Made by a program: the position numbers and the translations under genes
NCBI GenBank assembly: GCA_020429045.1
Contig: JAGQLS010000005.1
Coordinates: 26,464-90,463 of the forward strand
Reading direction: 5' to 3'
Origin: Candidatus Woesebacteria bacterium
GTDB lineage: Bacteria > Patescibacteriota > Microgenomatia > UBA1406 > GWC2-37-13
DNA length: 64,000 nt
In this document: positions 8,243 through 16,769 of the stretch, piece after piece
Numbering within the stretch: the stretch's first letter is position 1
How the letters are laid out: each line of letters opens with the position of its first letter
Notes under the pieces: model-generated
The model's database searches: none
Seen by the model: only the letters and a program-made list of their open reading frames with translations
What the model was told of the DNA's origin: nothing

Positions 8243-8846
8243 CTTTGTTGAGTTTGTCTTCTTCTTCAATTTTCATCGTAAAATTATTGTTGGTTTTTAG
8301 CTCTTCTGGTTCATCCTCGGGAATAAAAAAAGAAAGCCAATCTATCATTTTATCGGTGAGGTTTTTTTGTGGTTTATCTTGAAAAATAATGTGCTCCACC
8401 AATATTTTAGTTACTTTTTTTTCTATCTCTTTGTTGGGAATGATTAAATACGAGTGGAGATTGTATGGTGGATCTGTTACAACAATAAGAACGGTGAAGC
8501 CGAAGAGTTCTTTAAAATAAAAGTGGGATAAGCTGTCCCAACGTAGTGTAATTCCGGCCGTTTCAATACCAAACTTTGTGATTTTGTTTTCAATAATTGG
8601 TGGTGGTGTAATAGTGAAGGTATAAAACAAAAACAAGGCCCCCCATGTAGGAAGAATAAGGATGGGGTCACTAAAAAAATAAACAATTATTGATAAAAGT
8701 AGTGCCACAGCTAAATAAAAACGGAGGGTTTTTTTACTCTGTCTCTTGTACGCTCGCAGTGGGGCCTTCCACAAAAACACAACTTGCGGGTTTGTTTGTT
8801 GTTTTTGGGATGAATATTGGGGATTTTTTTTATCCTGATCGTCCAT
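8163..8846 (-). CDS. Two-TM membrane protein of unknown function
   Basis: A 227-residue protein. A polar N-terminus rich in Gln/Asn (MDDQDKKNPQYSSQKQQT) precedes two adjacent hydrophobic segments near residues 42-80. A soluble domain with KELFGFTVLIVVTDPPY follows, and the tail is acidic and charged. The arrangement resembles small two-helix membrane proteins with a PH-like or DUF5673-like cytosolic domain, but I do not recognise the family. An upstream start at 8924 is rejected because it would overlap the preceding gene, and TATAAC stands 9 nt before the ATG at 8846. Its 3' end overlaps the convergent PIN gene by 80 nt. Confidence 0.6.
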   Translation of the reverse strand: MDDQDKKNPQYSSQKQQTNPQVVFLWKAPLRAYKRQSKKTLRFYLAVALLLSIIVYFFSDPILILPTWGALFLFYTFTITPPPIIENKITKFGIETAGITLRWDSLSHFYFKELFGFTVLIVVTDPPYNLHSYLIIPNKEIEKKVTKILVEHIIFQDKPQKNLTDKMIDWLSFFIPEDEPEELKTNNNFTMKIEEEDKLNKVKHTLESLFQKPLETSPEHQTSAPTS

Positions 8847-8895
8847 ATATCTATTGTTATATGTTAAAAAAGAAAAGTCAAGTTGTGTCTCCTTA

Positions 8896-10242
8896 TTATT
8901 GTTTAAAAGACCGAATTCTTTCATTCAACAAGTCTGCGATTTGGTTTTGTTCGTTACTTAAGTCTTTATCTTCTTCTGTCCAGTTTTTCTCTTCTTCTGT
9001 TAACCACTCGTTCTTTATAAGTGTATCTGTAATTGTGGTTATCCTATAAATTCGTAAAGAAATAATCTCATTAATTCTATCTATGTCTTTTTTGTTTTGC
9101 TCATAAAAAGCGTTGTTTTGTTTTAAATCAATCCACCCTTTTTGAACTTGGATAAGATTTTCTTTAGCGCCATTCCAGGAAGCAATTTGTTCTGTTGAAT
9201 AGTTTGGTGGCACATACCCAGCGAGGTGCTGAACAACAACTTGAACCGGACAACTGTTGAGGGTTGCTACAAAACTACTCACCCCCACCTCTTGATAGTT
9301 TTTGTTCAAAAGGAAATCGCTTGTGTTTTGTTGCTCAAAAAAAGCATCAAACAATTCTTGTTCATCGTAATAACCCACGATAGGAAACTCCCCCAGAACA
9401 ATGTTTGTGTAGCCAACATCTTGAAGCGCCCTCTCCATGGTATAACCACTTTTTGGGGCTTTTGGGTCAAAGTCGTCATATTGAAGCATGTTTTCTGCCC
9501 GAAGTCTTGCGGATTGCTCTAGTTTTAGCTGGTATTCAAGGGGTGGCAGGTTGTATTTTTCTCTTTCTGTGTTTAATAATTTAAGATACTTTGCGGTATC
9601 AAACAGTGTTTTGTTTTGGGTGGCGGAATCGTTTATTGTGTCTCTCCAGTGCTTGCTAAAAATCCCTTCTTGTTTATCGAAAGGAATATAGTGCGAAATA
9701 TTTTGTATCGAAATGATGCCTATTTGTCGAGAATCCATACTCACCTTTCTGTTGTCACCAAGAACGAAATAGTGGTCTTCTGGGATGGTTGTTTTTTGGC
9801 AGTCTTTTATTTCGTCCCCACCAAACGTCGATCGTGCCTTGAGGGTATATGGCTCATCTATAATGGTGTTGTTAACATAAACAAAGCCGTCTTTTATCTC
9901 AACGGTGTCTCCTGGCATCCCAACTATCCTCTTTACGAAACCGTTTGCTTGTTTGTTTTGTTCTTTGAGAATTTGTTCCGTTTTGTTGTTATCAAAAACA
10001 ACAATGTCTCCTTTATGAAGTTTAGGTTTAAAATAGTGTTCAATTAGTGGAAAAAAAGCGTACTTTTGAAAAGGTACAGTCCCCTTCTCTGGAAGTGTGG
10101 GGAGCATCGATGCGCCAGAAACAGGCACCTGCTCTTTTAAAACACCAAACAAATATAAACCAAAATAACACCCAATACAAATACAAAAAATAAAAAGAGT
10201 CAAAATAGCCGCTTTGAAGAAAAACCGAAGTTTTTGTATCAT
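8896..10242 (-). CDS. lepB: Signal peptidase I fused to a CAP/SCP-like domain
   Basis: A 448-residue protein. Residues 1-190 are a type I signal peptidase: an N-terminal membrane helix (about 8-33), SGASMLPTL with the catalytic Ser45, FVKRIVGMPGD with the catalytic Lys104, then VLGDNR and DSRQIG. Residues about 215-350 look like a CAP (PR-1/SCP) domain: LLNTEREKYNLPPL, ARLRAENML, NYQEVGVSS and a final VVVQHLAGY strand. The His residues of the usual CAP metal tetrad are missing. A helical charged tail follows. The peptidase would remove signal peptides outside the membrane. The start at ATG 10242 is chosen because the helix begins right after it. Confidence 0.8.
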   Translation of the reverse strand: MIQKLRFFFKAAILTLFIFCICIGCYFGLYLFGVLKEQVPVSGASMLPTLPEKGTVPFQKYAFFPLIEHYFKPKLHKGDIVVFDNNKTEQILKEQNKQANGFVKRIVGMPGDTVEIKDGFVYVNNTIIDEPYTLKARSTFGGDEIKDCQKTTIPEDHYFVLGDNRKVSMDSRQIGIISIQNISHYIPFDKQEGIFSKHWRDTINDSATQNKTLFDTAKYLKLLNTEREKYNLPPLEYQLKLEQSARLRAENMLQYDDFDPKAPKSGYTMERALQDVGYTNIVLGEFPIVGYYDEQELFDAFFEQQNTSDFLLNKNYQEVGVSSFVATLNSCPVQVVVQHLAGYVPPNYSTEQIASWNGAKENLIQVQKGWIDLKQNNAFYEQNKKDIDRINEIISLRIYRITTITDTLIKNEWLTEEEKNWTEEDKDLSNEQNQIADLLNERIRSFKQ

Positions 10243-10257
10243 AATTCCCGCATAAAA

Positions 10258-10310
10258 TCCGCACTTTTGCCGCAGATATATTACCCGCACTATTTCCGCA
10301 CTTTTGCCGC
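10258..10310. repeat. Two 16-bp direct repeats between AI-2E gene and lepB
   Basis: TCCGCACTTTTGCCGC occurs at 10258-10273 and 10295-10310, 37 bp apart. The right copy lies in the last codons of the transporter gene (encoding the AAAKVR end) and the left copy in the gap to lepB. This looks like a small local duplication. Confidence 0.7.
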
Positions 10311-11282
10311 GGCACTTATTCCCCTGTATTCTTGAAAAAATGTTTCGATAAATAAAAATATTGGGATAGATAAAATAATTCCAATAACCCCACCTATGCG
10401 ACCCCCAACCAAAAGGGTAATAAGTGTTACGATGGGGTGGAGGCCAACGGCCCGCCTCATAATTACAGGTACAATAATGTTGTTTTCAAGTTGTTGTACA
10501 AAAATATAAAGCGCGAGAACAGAAAAACCAGAAAGATATGAGGAAGTAAACGCGATAAGAATCGCTGGAATAGCCGAGACAAGGGGGCCAATGTTCGGAA
10601 CCACTTCAAGCAACCCCGCTAAAACAGCGAGGGGTAATGCGTATCGTGTTCCTAAAAGGACTAGACCTATATATGTTAAGATTCCAACAAAAAACATGAG
10701 CGAAATTTGACCCCAAAACCACGAAGACATGCGTTTTTCTGCTTTTTTTAGAGCGCCGACAAAAACCGCGAGTTGTTTATTATTGAGAAACCGGCAAGCT
10801 ACCGTTTCAATAAGCGCATCATCAAGAAGAAAATAAAATGCAAAAAACAACGTGGAGACAAGAAAAAAAGTGTTTGAGAAAATACTTCCAATAACACCAA
10901 CAATGTTGTTTGTTGCTGTGGGTAAATATTGCGAAAAAGCGTCTACAGAAAGATTTGGGTAGAGTTCGGTAATGTATACAGGAAGACTAATAATAAGGCT
11001 TGTTGTTTCTTGAATAATCGGCGGAAAGATAAGGGAAACTAATAATATTAACACTGCAACGAAACACACATAAATAATTACCGAGGCTACCTTTTTTGGA
11101 ACCCCGCGCTTTGTCATAACCTCAACTGCAGGACGAAGCGCGCTCATAAAAATAAAACCAATAAGGATAGAGTATAAGATGTCTTTTATCGACCATAGCG
11201 CATACAGACCCAAAGGAAGAAAAATAAAATAAAGAATTGTTCTTGTGTTAATTGATACCGAAATTTGTTTGTTTTCGTCCAT
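10290..11282 (-). CDS. AI-2E family (PerM/UPF0118) transporter
   Basis: A 330-residue integral membrane protein with about seven to eight hydrophobic segments. It shows the family layout: LPLGLYALWSIKDILYSILIGFI at the N-terminus, RPAVEVMTKRGVPKKVAS, a large soluble loop, WGQISLMFFVGILTYIGL, and the conserved LLEVVPNIGPLVSAIPAILIA and LENNIIVPVIMRRAVGLHP. Family members are linked to export of small molecules or Na+/H+ exchange; the substrate here is unknown. The gene starts 2 nt after dnaN ends and is probably co-transcribed with it. Confidence 0.9.
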   Translation of the reverse strand: MDENKQISVSINTRTILYFIFLPLGLYALWSIKDILYSILIGFIFMSALRPAVEVMTKRGVPKKVASVIIYVCFVAVLILLVSLIFPPIIQETTSLIISLPVYITELYPNLSVDAFSQYLPTATNNIVGVIGSIFSNTFFLVSTLFFAFYFLLDDALIETVACRFLNNKQLAVFVGALKKAEKRMSSWFWGQISLMFFVGILTYIGLVLLGTRYALPLAVLAGLLEVVPNIGPLVSAIPAILIAFTSSYLSGFSVLALYIFVQQLENNIIVPVIMRRAVGLHPIVTLITLLVGGRIGGVIGIILSIPIFLFIETFFQEYRGISAAAKVRK

Positions 11283-11284
11283 TG

Positions 11285-12382
11285 TTATTCTTGAATTCGT
11301 ACCGGCATAATGATGTGGGTTAGGTGTGGTTGTTTTTTGTCTTTAAAAACAACCGGTGCGTCTGACCTTAATAAATCAATTGTAATAAATTCTCCTTTAG
11401 TATTGTTGAGAAAATCAAGTATGTATTTGTAATTAAACGCTATAGTTATTTCATTACCCTTTTGTTTTGCTTCCATTTCTATACTGTTTTCCTTATTTCC
11501 TTGTTTTTTTGGCCGTAATAGCAACTTATCTTTTTCGAAACAAAACACAATAACGTTTGAGTAATCGCGGGCAAAAATCGAAATAATTTTTACGTTTCTT
11601 TCTAATTCTTCTTTATTTATCTCGATGGTTGCTTCTTTTTCTGTGGGTAAAACGCGCTCATATTGTGGGAAAGTGCCTTCGATAAGCCGCGAATAATATT
11701 TCGTGTTTTTATATTCCACACATATCATTTTTTCTTCTTCAAGGTAATAAGTTGTGGTTTTTTTTATATCGATGTTTTTTATCACATCTCTTATAAAACT
11801 CGCAGGAATTATTAGTTGTTGTTCTTTCTCTTCTGTCTCTTGTTGTGATAAAGAAAGCCTGAATCCGTCTGTTGTCACAACGGTTCTCTCTTTTTCTTCG
11901 ATGGAAACGTATACGCCTGTTAGGATTGGCCTCGTGTCGTCCTTCGACGCGGAGAAGAGCACGGTTGTTGCGTCTTCGAAGAGGTTTTGTGGTTCTTTAA
12001 GTTTTTTTGCCTTTTTAAACGAGGGTGGGTAAGGAAAGTCTTGCGTTTGCTCTATAGGGAAGCTTCCTTTTTTTGTACCCTGTTTAATAACGAGCGTGCT
12101 CTCCTGAAAAGAGATGGTTATTTCCCCCGACGGCAAGAGCTGAAGAAACTCCAATAGTTTCCTTGTTGTGATAATGATTTTCTTTTGCTTTGTTTCTTCT
12201 GGGAGAGGCATACTACTTTCGAAATACCTATTAAGGTCTGTTGCAAGAATCTGCATCGTTTTTCCCTTAAATTCTAAAAGCACGCCCCTAAGTGCAGTGT
12301 TTGTATTTATTTTTTCAGAGGAAAAAAGAGATGCTTGCGTAAGTTTTTCAATAAGTGTGTCTTTTTGTATGTTTAATGTCAT
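11285..12382 (-). CDS. dnaN: DNA polymerase III sliding clamp (beta subunit)
   Basis: The 365-residue ring-forming processivity factor. It follows the three-repeat clamp layout, with TALRGVLLEFKGKTMQILATDLNRYF in domain 1, DDTRPILTGVYVSIEE and VVTTDGFRLSLSQ in domain 2, and the typical C-terminus HIIMPVRIQE at the partner-binding cleft. It lies downstream of dnaA in the same direction with a 132-nt gap that may hold part of the origin. Confidence 0.96.
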   Translation of the reverse strand: MTLNIQKDTLIEKLTQASLFSSEKINTNTALRGVLLEFKGKTMQILATDLNRYFESSMPLPEETKQKKIIITTRKLLEFLQLLPSGEITISFQESTLVIKQGTKKGSFPIEQTQDFPYPPSFKKAKKLKEPQNLFEDATTVLFSASKDDTRPILTGVYVSIEEKERTVVTTDGFRLSLSQQETEEKEQQLIIPASFIRDVIKNIDIKKTTTYYLEEEKMICVEYKNTKYYSRLIEGTFPQYERVLPTEKEATIEINKEELERNVKIISIFARDYSNVIVFCFEKDKLLLRPKKQGNKENSIEMEAKQKGNEITIAFNYKYILDFLNNTKGEFITIDLLRSDAPVVFKDKKQPHLTHIIMPVRIQE

Positions 12383-12514
12383 TTTCTTAGTTATATTGAA
12401 TTAATAAATAGAGAAAACAGTAGTAGTAGGGGGTGTGAATAAGTGTATAAAATTACGTTTGGATTTTCAATACAAACAAAAAATAAAAAGATAAATGTTT
12501 AAAGCGCGTGGATA
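12383..12514. other. dnaA-dnaN intergenic region, oriC candidate
   Basis: This gap is AT-rich and contains one sequence that fits the TTATNCACA DnaA-box consensus: TGTGAATAA at 12434-12442, read on the minus strand as TTATTCACA. Together with the site pair upstream of dnaA it marks the usual bacterial origin neighbourhood. One box is weak evidence. Confidence 0.35.
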
Positions 12515-13837
12515 TCATGTTGAAGGAAAAAGAGAAGATGTTATTGCAAAAACATCTTCCTTAATTGCGGTGTCTTTCATTAGTATCCCTTTAATTTTGT
12601 TAACCCCATACATAACCGTTGTGTGGTCTTTTCTTTTTAACAAACGAGCGATTTCTTCAAACCCCAACCCCATTTCCGTTCTAAGGACAAACATGGCGAT
12701 TTGTCGGGCGAACGCAATATTACTTTTTCTCGTTTTGTCCTTAATTTGTGTCGGCTTTATGTTGTAAAAAGAACAAACCGCCTTAATGGCTTCTTGTGGA
12801 GAGGTTTTTGGACGCCGCTCTTTTTTTTGAAAAAGGAACCGCTCAACAGAAGGCAGGCTTATTTCGGAGCCCGCATCAACTGTTCGCGCATACAGCGTTA
12901 AAAGCGAACCCTCAAGCGCCCGCGCATCCATAACGTTCTCTGCTATTTTTTTTGCGGCATCAATACCAATATCGATGTTTTTTTCCCGCGCTTTAATGAG
13001 AAGGATCGCCGTTCTTAGTTCAAAGTCTGGGTTTTGAATATCGACAATAAGACCCCCAGAAAACCGAGAGCGCAGGCGGTCTTCGAGGTTTTTAATTTCG
13101 TGTGGGGGGCGGTCTGATGTGAGGATGATTTGTCCGCCCGAAGAAACAACACTATTAAAGGTGTGAAAAAATTCTTCTTGGACGGTTCGTTTGCCGGCGA
13201 TAAACTGTATATCGTCGACAACAATAAGGTTAAGACCACGGTATTTTTTTCTAAATTTTGGCGTTGTTTTTGTTCGGATAGATTCAATAAGCTCGTTCAT
13301 AAAGCGCTCCCCAGAACAAAAAAACACACCAATATCTGGGTTTTCAAGCAGAACAGCCCGCGCGGTAGCTTGCGCAAGGTGTGTTTTACCGACACCAACA
13401 CCCCCATAGATAAAAAGGGGGTTATATGAAGATCCGGGTTGTTTTGAAACCGCCTGCGCAGCAGCGAAAGCAACTTGATTTGTTGGAGAGACGGCAAAGC
13501 TTTCAAAAGTGAAGTTTGTGCGAAGCCCTGCTGCGCGCACAACATCGTTTTTTGTTGGTTCATAGTTAAGGAGGGGTGTCTTTTTTTGTTTTTTTTCCTC
13601 TCTTAGAACAAAAACAACAGAAACGTTTTTTTTAATAAATTCAGAAAGCTCTCCTTCAAAATCGTTTTGTTTTTTTTGCATGTAGTTTTTCGCACCAACA
13701 CTGCCACAACCAAAAACAACCGTATCATCAGAAACCTCCAGCACATCAAGGTCAGAAAGAATGGAGTAGTAAATAGGGTTTTGTTTTTTAAGTTCTTCTA
13801 AAGTTGTTAGAAATGATTGCCAAAAAGACCCAGACAT
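12515..13837 (-). CDS. dnaA: Chromosomal replication initiator DnaA
   Basis: A 440-residue AAA+ initiator that binds DnaA boxes and opens the origin. Domain I is short. The AAA+ core has Walker A GGVGVGKTHL (about residue 145), Walker B LIVVDDIQFI and sensor motifs ILTSDRPP and RLRSRF. Domain IV ends with the DnaA signature KRKDHTTVMYGVNKI. The length is normal. The ATG is chosen over an adjacent TTG. The upstream gap to comF holds inverted DnaA boxes. Confidence 0.97.
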   Translation of the reverse strand: MSGSFWQSFLTTLEELKKQNPIYYSILSDLDVLEVSDDTVVFGCGSVGAKNYMQKKQNDFEGELSEFIKKNVSVVFVLREEKKQKKTPLLNYEPTKNDVVRAAGLRTNFTFESFAVSPTNQVAFAAAQAVSKQPGSSYNPLFIYGGVGVGKTHLAQATARAVLLENPDIGVFFCSGERFMNELIESIRTKTTPKFRKKYRGLNLIVVDDIQFIAGKRTVQEEFFHTFNSVVSSGGQIILTSDRPPHEIKNLEDRLRSRFSGGLIVDIQNPDFELRTAILLIKAREKNIDIGIDAAKKIAENVMDARALEGSLLTLYARTVDAGSEISLPSVERFLFQKKERRPKTSPQEAIKAVCSFYNIKPTQIKDKTRKSNIAFARQIAMFVLRTEMGLGFEEIARLLKRKDHTTVMYGVNKIKGILMKDTAIKEDVFAITSSLFPST

Positions 13838-13901
13838 CAAAGTAAATAATTTGTGGATAACTTATCCACAAATAATAAACAGAATTTATTGAGTTTTCAA
13901 C
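13838..13901. other. Inverted DnaA boxes between dnaA and comF, oriC candidate
   Basis: The gap contains TTATCCACA at 13862-13870, a perfect DnaA box. Facing it at 13853-13860 is TGTGGATA, forming a 10-bp inverted repeat (TTTGTGGATA / TATCCACAAA) around 2 nt. An A/T-only-rich tract follows at 13871-13900 and could be an unwinding element. It may also serve dnaA autoregulation. Confidence 0.5.
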
Positions 13902-14618
13902 ATGAATTTTATACGTTATACTCTTTTCGTGTTTAAGGTGCTTACCAACATTCTTTTTCCTCATTATTGTTTGGTTTGTAAAAAAATAGGAAAAAGTATT
14001 TGTTACGCGTGTTACAAAAAACTAGAAAAAACACCACTTTCTTGTCCATATTGTCTAAAAAAAACCAAAGATGGCGCGTTTCATGATACATGCGTCCGCC
14101 CCGGTGGTATTGACGGCCTCATTAGTCTTTTTTATTACAATAGATCACTTATGAAATTTTTGTTTGGTATTAAATACCGATTAGCAAAAGGGGCTTTACA
14201 AGAGCTTTTTGTCCGTGATGATTATATTAAACAAAGGGTGGCGGTTTTAAAAAAACACAACATCGGCGCGATTGTGCCCATACCACTTTCTCGAATAAGA
14301 GAAAACAAGCGCGGCTTTAACCAGTCTAATATTATTGCTGGTCTTGTTTCACACCAGATAAAAAAGCCTGTTTGGCAGGTACTTATAAGAAAAAAGAATA
14401 CACAACCCCTTGCAAAAACAAAATCCAAACTCGAACGCGCAGAGATTATTCACAACGCCTTTGAGGTTGATGAAAGATATATGAAAGACACGGTAGGAAA
14501 AACTCTTTTGCTTGTTGACGATGTATATACAAGTGGAGCAACAACAAGAGAAGCAGCAAAAACGCTTAAAGCTTGTGGTGTGAGGCGTGTTTTTGTGTTT
14601 GTTGTTGCGCAGGGTTGA
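13902..14618 (+). CDS. comF: ComF family phosphoribosyltransferase-like protein
   Basis: A 238-residue ComF-type protein. The N-terminal Cys clusters CLVCKKIGKSICYACY and CPYC look like a zinc ribbon. IVPIPLSRIRENKRGFNQS is the family signature, and the phosphoribosyltransferase PRPP loop is LLLVDDVYTSGATTREAAK near residue 205. In competent bacteria ComF acts in uptake of single-stranded DNA; in others its role is unclear. It is divergent from dnaA. Confidence 0.92.
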   Translation: MNFIRYTLFVFKVLTNILFPHYCLVCKKIGKSICYACYKKLEKTPLSCPYCLKKTKDGAFHDTCVRPGGIDGLISLFYYNRSLMKFLFGIKYRLAKGALQELFVRDDYIKQRVAVLKKHNIGAIVPIPLSRIRENKRGFNQSNIIAGLVSHQIKKPVWQVLIRKKNTQPLAKTKSKLERAEIIHNAFEVDERYMKDTVGKTLLLVDDVYTSGATTREAAKTLKACGVRRVFVFVVAQG

Positions 14619-14653
14619 TTGAAAAAGAACCCACAGGGTGATATAATTGCGGC

Positions 14654-15016
14654 GTGAACACAAATAGAACCATCTCTCTTATTTTAGGCTTTGTTATCAT
14701 AATATTAGTTTTTGTTTGGGTAAATAACCAACTCCGCTCAAAACCCTCAATCCAAGGAGAAAGCACCGCCCAAACAACCCCAACCCCAACCCAAACCAAA
14801 AGCAAAAACCCCTTTTCTGGCCTATTTGGTGGCTTAATCAATTCTCCAACCCCAACTCAAACACCCACCCCAACAACAAACAAACAAGCAAATCAAGAAA
14901 ACGGTGTTTTGTCCGAGGTTCATTCGATCCCAAAAACCGGCACGCCAACAATAATTGTCCCCCTTCTCTTCTCCTCTTTGGGGATAGGCACATATCTAAG
15001 GCGTAAAACTTCATAA
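14654..15016 (+). CDS. Small surface protein with LPXTG-like sorting signal
   Basis: A 120-residue protein starting at GTG 14654, which lies 6 nt after a TATAAT (14642-14647). A hydrophobic N-terminal segment (ISLILGFVIIILVFVWV) is followed by a Thr/Pro/Gln-rich stretch. The C-terminus is laid out as a sortase signal: IPKTG, a hydrophobic stretch (TIIVPLLFSSLGIGTYL) and a basic tail RRKTS. I infer anchoring to the cell surface by a sortase encoded elsewhere. The central region is low complexity and gives no functional hint. Confidence 0.65.
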   Translation: MNTNRTISLILGFVIIILVFVWVNNQLRSKPSIQGESTAQTTPTPTQTKSKNPFSGLFGGLINSPTPTQTPTPTTNKQANQENGVLSEVHSIPKTGTPTIIVPLLFSSLGIGTYLRRKTS

Positions 15017-15083
15017 TTTAGTATTGACCCTATATTTTTTTTGTGCCATAATTACATAACCATTACAAATTACGGTTATTATT

Positions 15084-16124
15084 ATGTCCACTAAAAATGT
15101 TAAAAAAGAGCCTGAAAACGAAAAAAATAAAGCAATCGAGTTGGCTTTGGAACAAATTAAACAACGATTCGGGAAGGGTGCCATTATGAAGATGGGTGAG
15201 GAGCCAACAACACAAGTTCAAAGCGTTCCAACGGGCATTTTGTCGCTCGACGTCGCGCTTGGTATTGGCGGCATACCACGCGGAAGAATTATTGAGGTTT
15301 ATGGACCAGAGGCTTCTGGTAAAACAACAATTAGTTTGTCTCTTATAGCGCAGGTACAAAAGTCTGGCGGCACAGCGGCTTTTATTGATGCAGAGCACGC
15401 CCTCGATCCTTCATGGGCAGAGAAGATCGGCGTCGACCTAGACCAACTTCTTATCTCTCAACCCGACACCGGCGAACAAGCACTAGAAATAGTTGAAACC
15501 CTCGTGCGATCCGGAGCAGTTGATCTTATTGTTATAGATTCGGTTGCCGCCCTTGTCCCCAGATCAGAAATTGAAGGAGATATGGGAGACGCGCAAATTG
15601 GTTTGCAAGCAAGGCTTATGTCACAAGCTTTAAGAAAACTTACCTCTGTTGTTTCTCGATCGAAAACCATCGTTCTTTTCACAAATCAATTGCGCATGAA
15701 AATAGGTGTGATGTTTGGTAACCCTGAAACAACCCCGGGTGGTATGGCACTCAAGTTTTACTGTTCTGTTCGTATGGATGTGCGTAAAACCCAAACACTT
15801 AAAAAAGGCACAGAGCCCTATGGAGCACGCATCCGTGTCAAAGTTGTGAAAAACAAAGTTGCCCCACCGTTTAAACTTGCCGAGTTTACCATTACCGCCG
15901 AGGGGGTAGACACACTTGGATCTTTGGTTGATATGGCTGTTGAAAGAGGTATTTTAGAAAAAAGCGGGTCTTTTATTAAGTACAACAACGAGGTTGTTGG
16001 GCAGGGCATTGAACAAGCAAAAGAAACCTTCTTGAACGACGCAAAGTTAAAACACGAAATTGCAAAAAAAGTGTATGACGTACTCAAACACAAAGAAACC
16101 AAAGGAGCACCCACAAAAAAATAA
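15084..16124 (+). CDS. recA: Recombinase RecA
   Basis: The 346-residue RecA recombinase performs homologous strand exchange and co-protease functions. It carries Walker [10 protein letters not shown] (about residue 76), [22 protein letters not shown] (Walker B), the loop MSQALRKL and [22 protein letters not shown]. The length is normal. The recX frame overlaps its 3' end, so the pair is a transcriptional unit. Confidence 0.98.
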   Translation: MSTKNVKKEPENEKNKAIELALEQIKQRFGKGAIMKMGEEPTTQVQSVPTGILSLDVALGIGGIPRGRIIEVYGPEASGKTTISLSLIAQVQKSGGTAAFIDAEHALDPSWAEKIGVDLDQLLISQPDTGEQALEIVETLVRSGAVDLIVIDSVAALVPRSEIEGDMGDAQIGLQARLMSQALRKLTSVVSRSKTIVLFTNQLRMKIGVMFGNPETTPGGMALKFYCSVRMDVRKTQTLKKGTEPYGARIRVKVVKNKVAPPFKLAEFTITAEGVDTLGSLVDMAVERGILEKSGSFIKYNNEVVGQGIEQAKETFLNDAKLKHEIAKKVYDVLKHKETKGAPTKK

Positions 16125-16590
16125 TAAACCAAAAGAAGAAACAACCTTTTTGTTACAAAACGCATACTTTTTTTTAAGATTTCGTGAAAGATCAGAACAG
16201 GAAATGCATGCGTATTTACAAAAAAAAGCACAAAAACACAACATTGATGAGTGGGTTGTTAATATTGTTTTGGAAGATTTAAAAAAGAATAATTATATAA
16301 ATGATGGCCGGTTCATTGAGTCTTTCGTTTCTTCAAGATTGCGGAACAAACAAAAAAGCCCTTACGTTTTGAAATACGAATTACGCAAAAAAGGCATATC
16401 AGAAGAAGACATCGAATCTTTTTTTTCTTCGCATACCATCCATGAGGGGAACCTTATAAAACAACTCCTTAATAAATATTCCTATTCACAACGTTTGGGA
16501 AAAAAAGAACAAAACAAGATAATCAACAGGCTTATACGAAGGGGGTTTCGTTATGCCGACATCAAAAAAACGATTGAAGAAGGTCTTTAG
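16075..16590 (+). CDS. recX: Regulatory protein RecX
   Basis: About 171 residues of the RecX family, which binds RecA filaments and modulates their activity. It shows the repeated three-helix units, with [59 protein letters not shown] and a terminal [21 protein letters not shown]. The start is uncertain. ATG 16075 (or TTG 16060) overlaps recA by about 50 nt and gives a basic Lys-rich N-terminal extension. A TTG near 16150 would give the usual family start. Confidence 0.85.
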   Translation: MTYSNTKKPKEHPQKNNKPKEETTFLLQNAYFFLRFRERSEQEMHAYLQKKAQKHNIDEWVVNIVLEDLKKNNYINDGRFIESFVSSRLRNKQKSPYVLKYELRKKGISEEDIESFFSSHTIHEGNLIKQLLNKYSYSQRLGKKEQNKIINRLIRRGFRYADIKKTIEEGL

Positions 16591-16769
16591 AAAGAGTACA
16601 ATAGGCGCATTAATAATTTTAAAGGTAAAGAACACCAATTTTTATTACATTTATTAAAAAAAGCAATTATTACTATGATTTTTATGTTCAAACCAACAAC
16701 CATACTGGTTTAGCTTTTTCCACAACATTTTTGGTGTTTTAATTCCTTTCGTTATATTTTTTTATTCTT

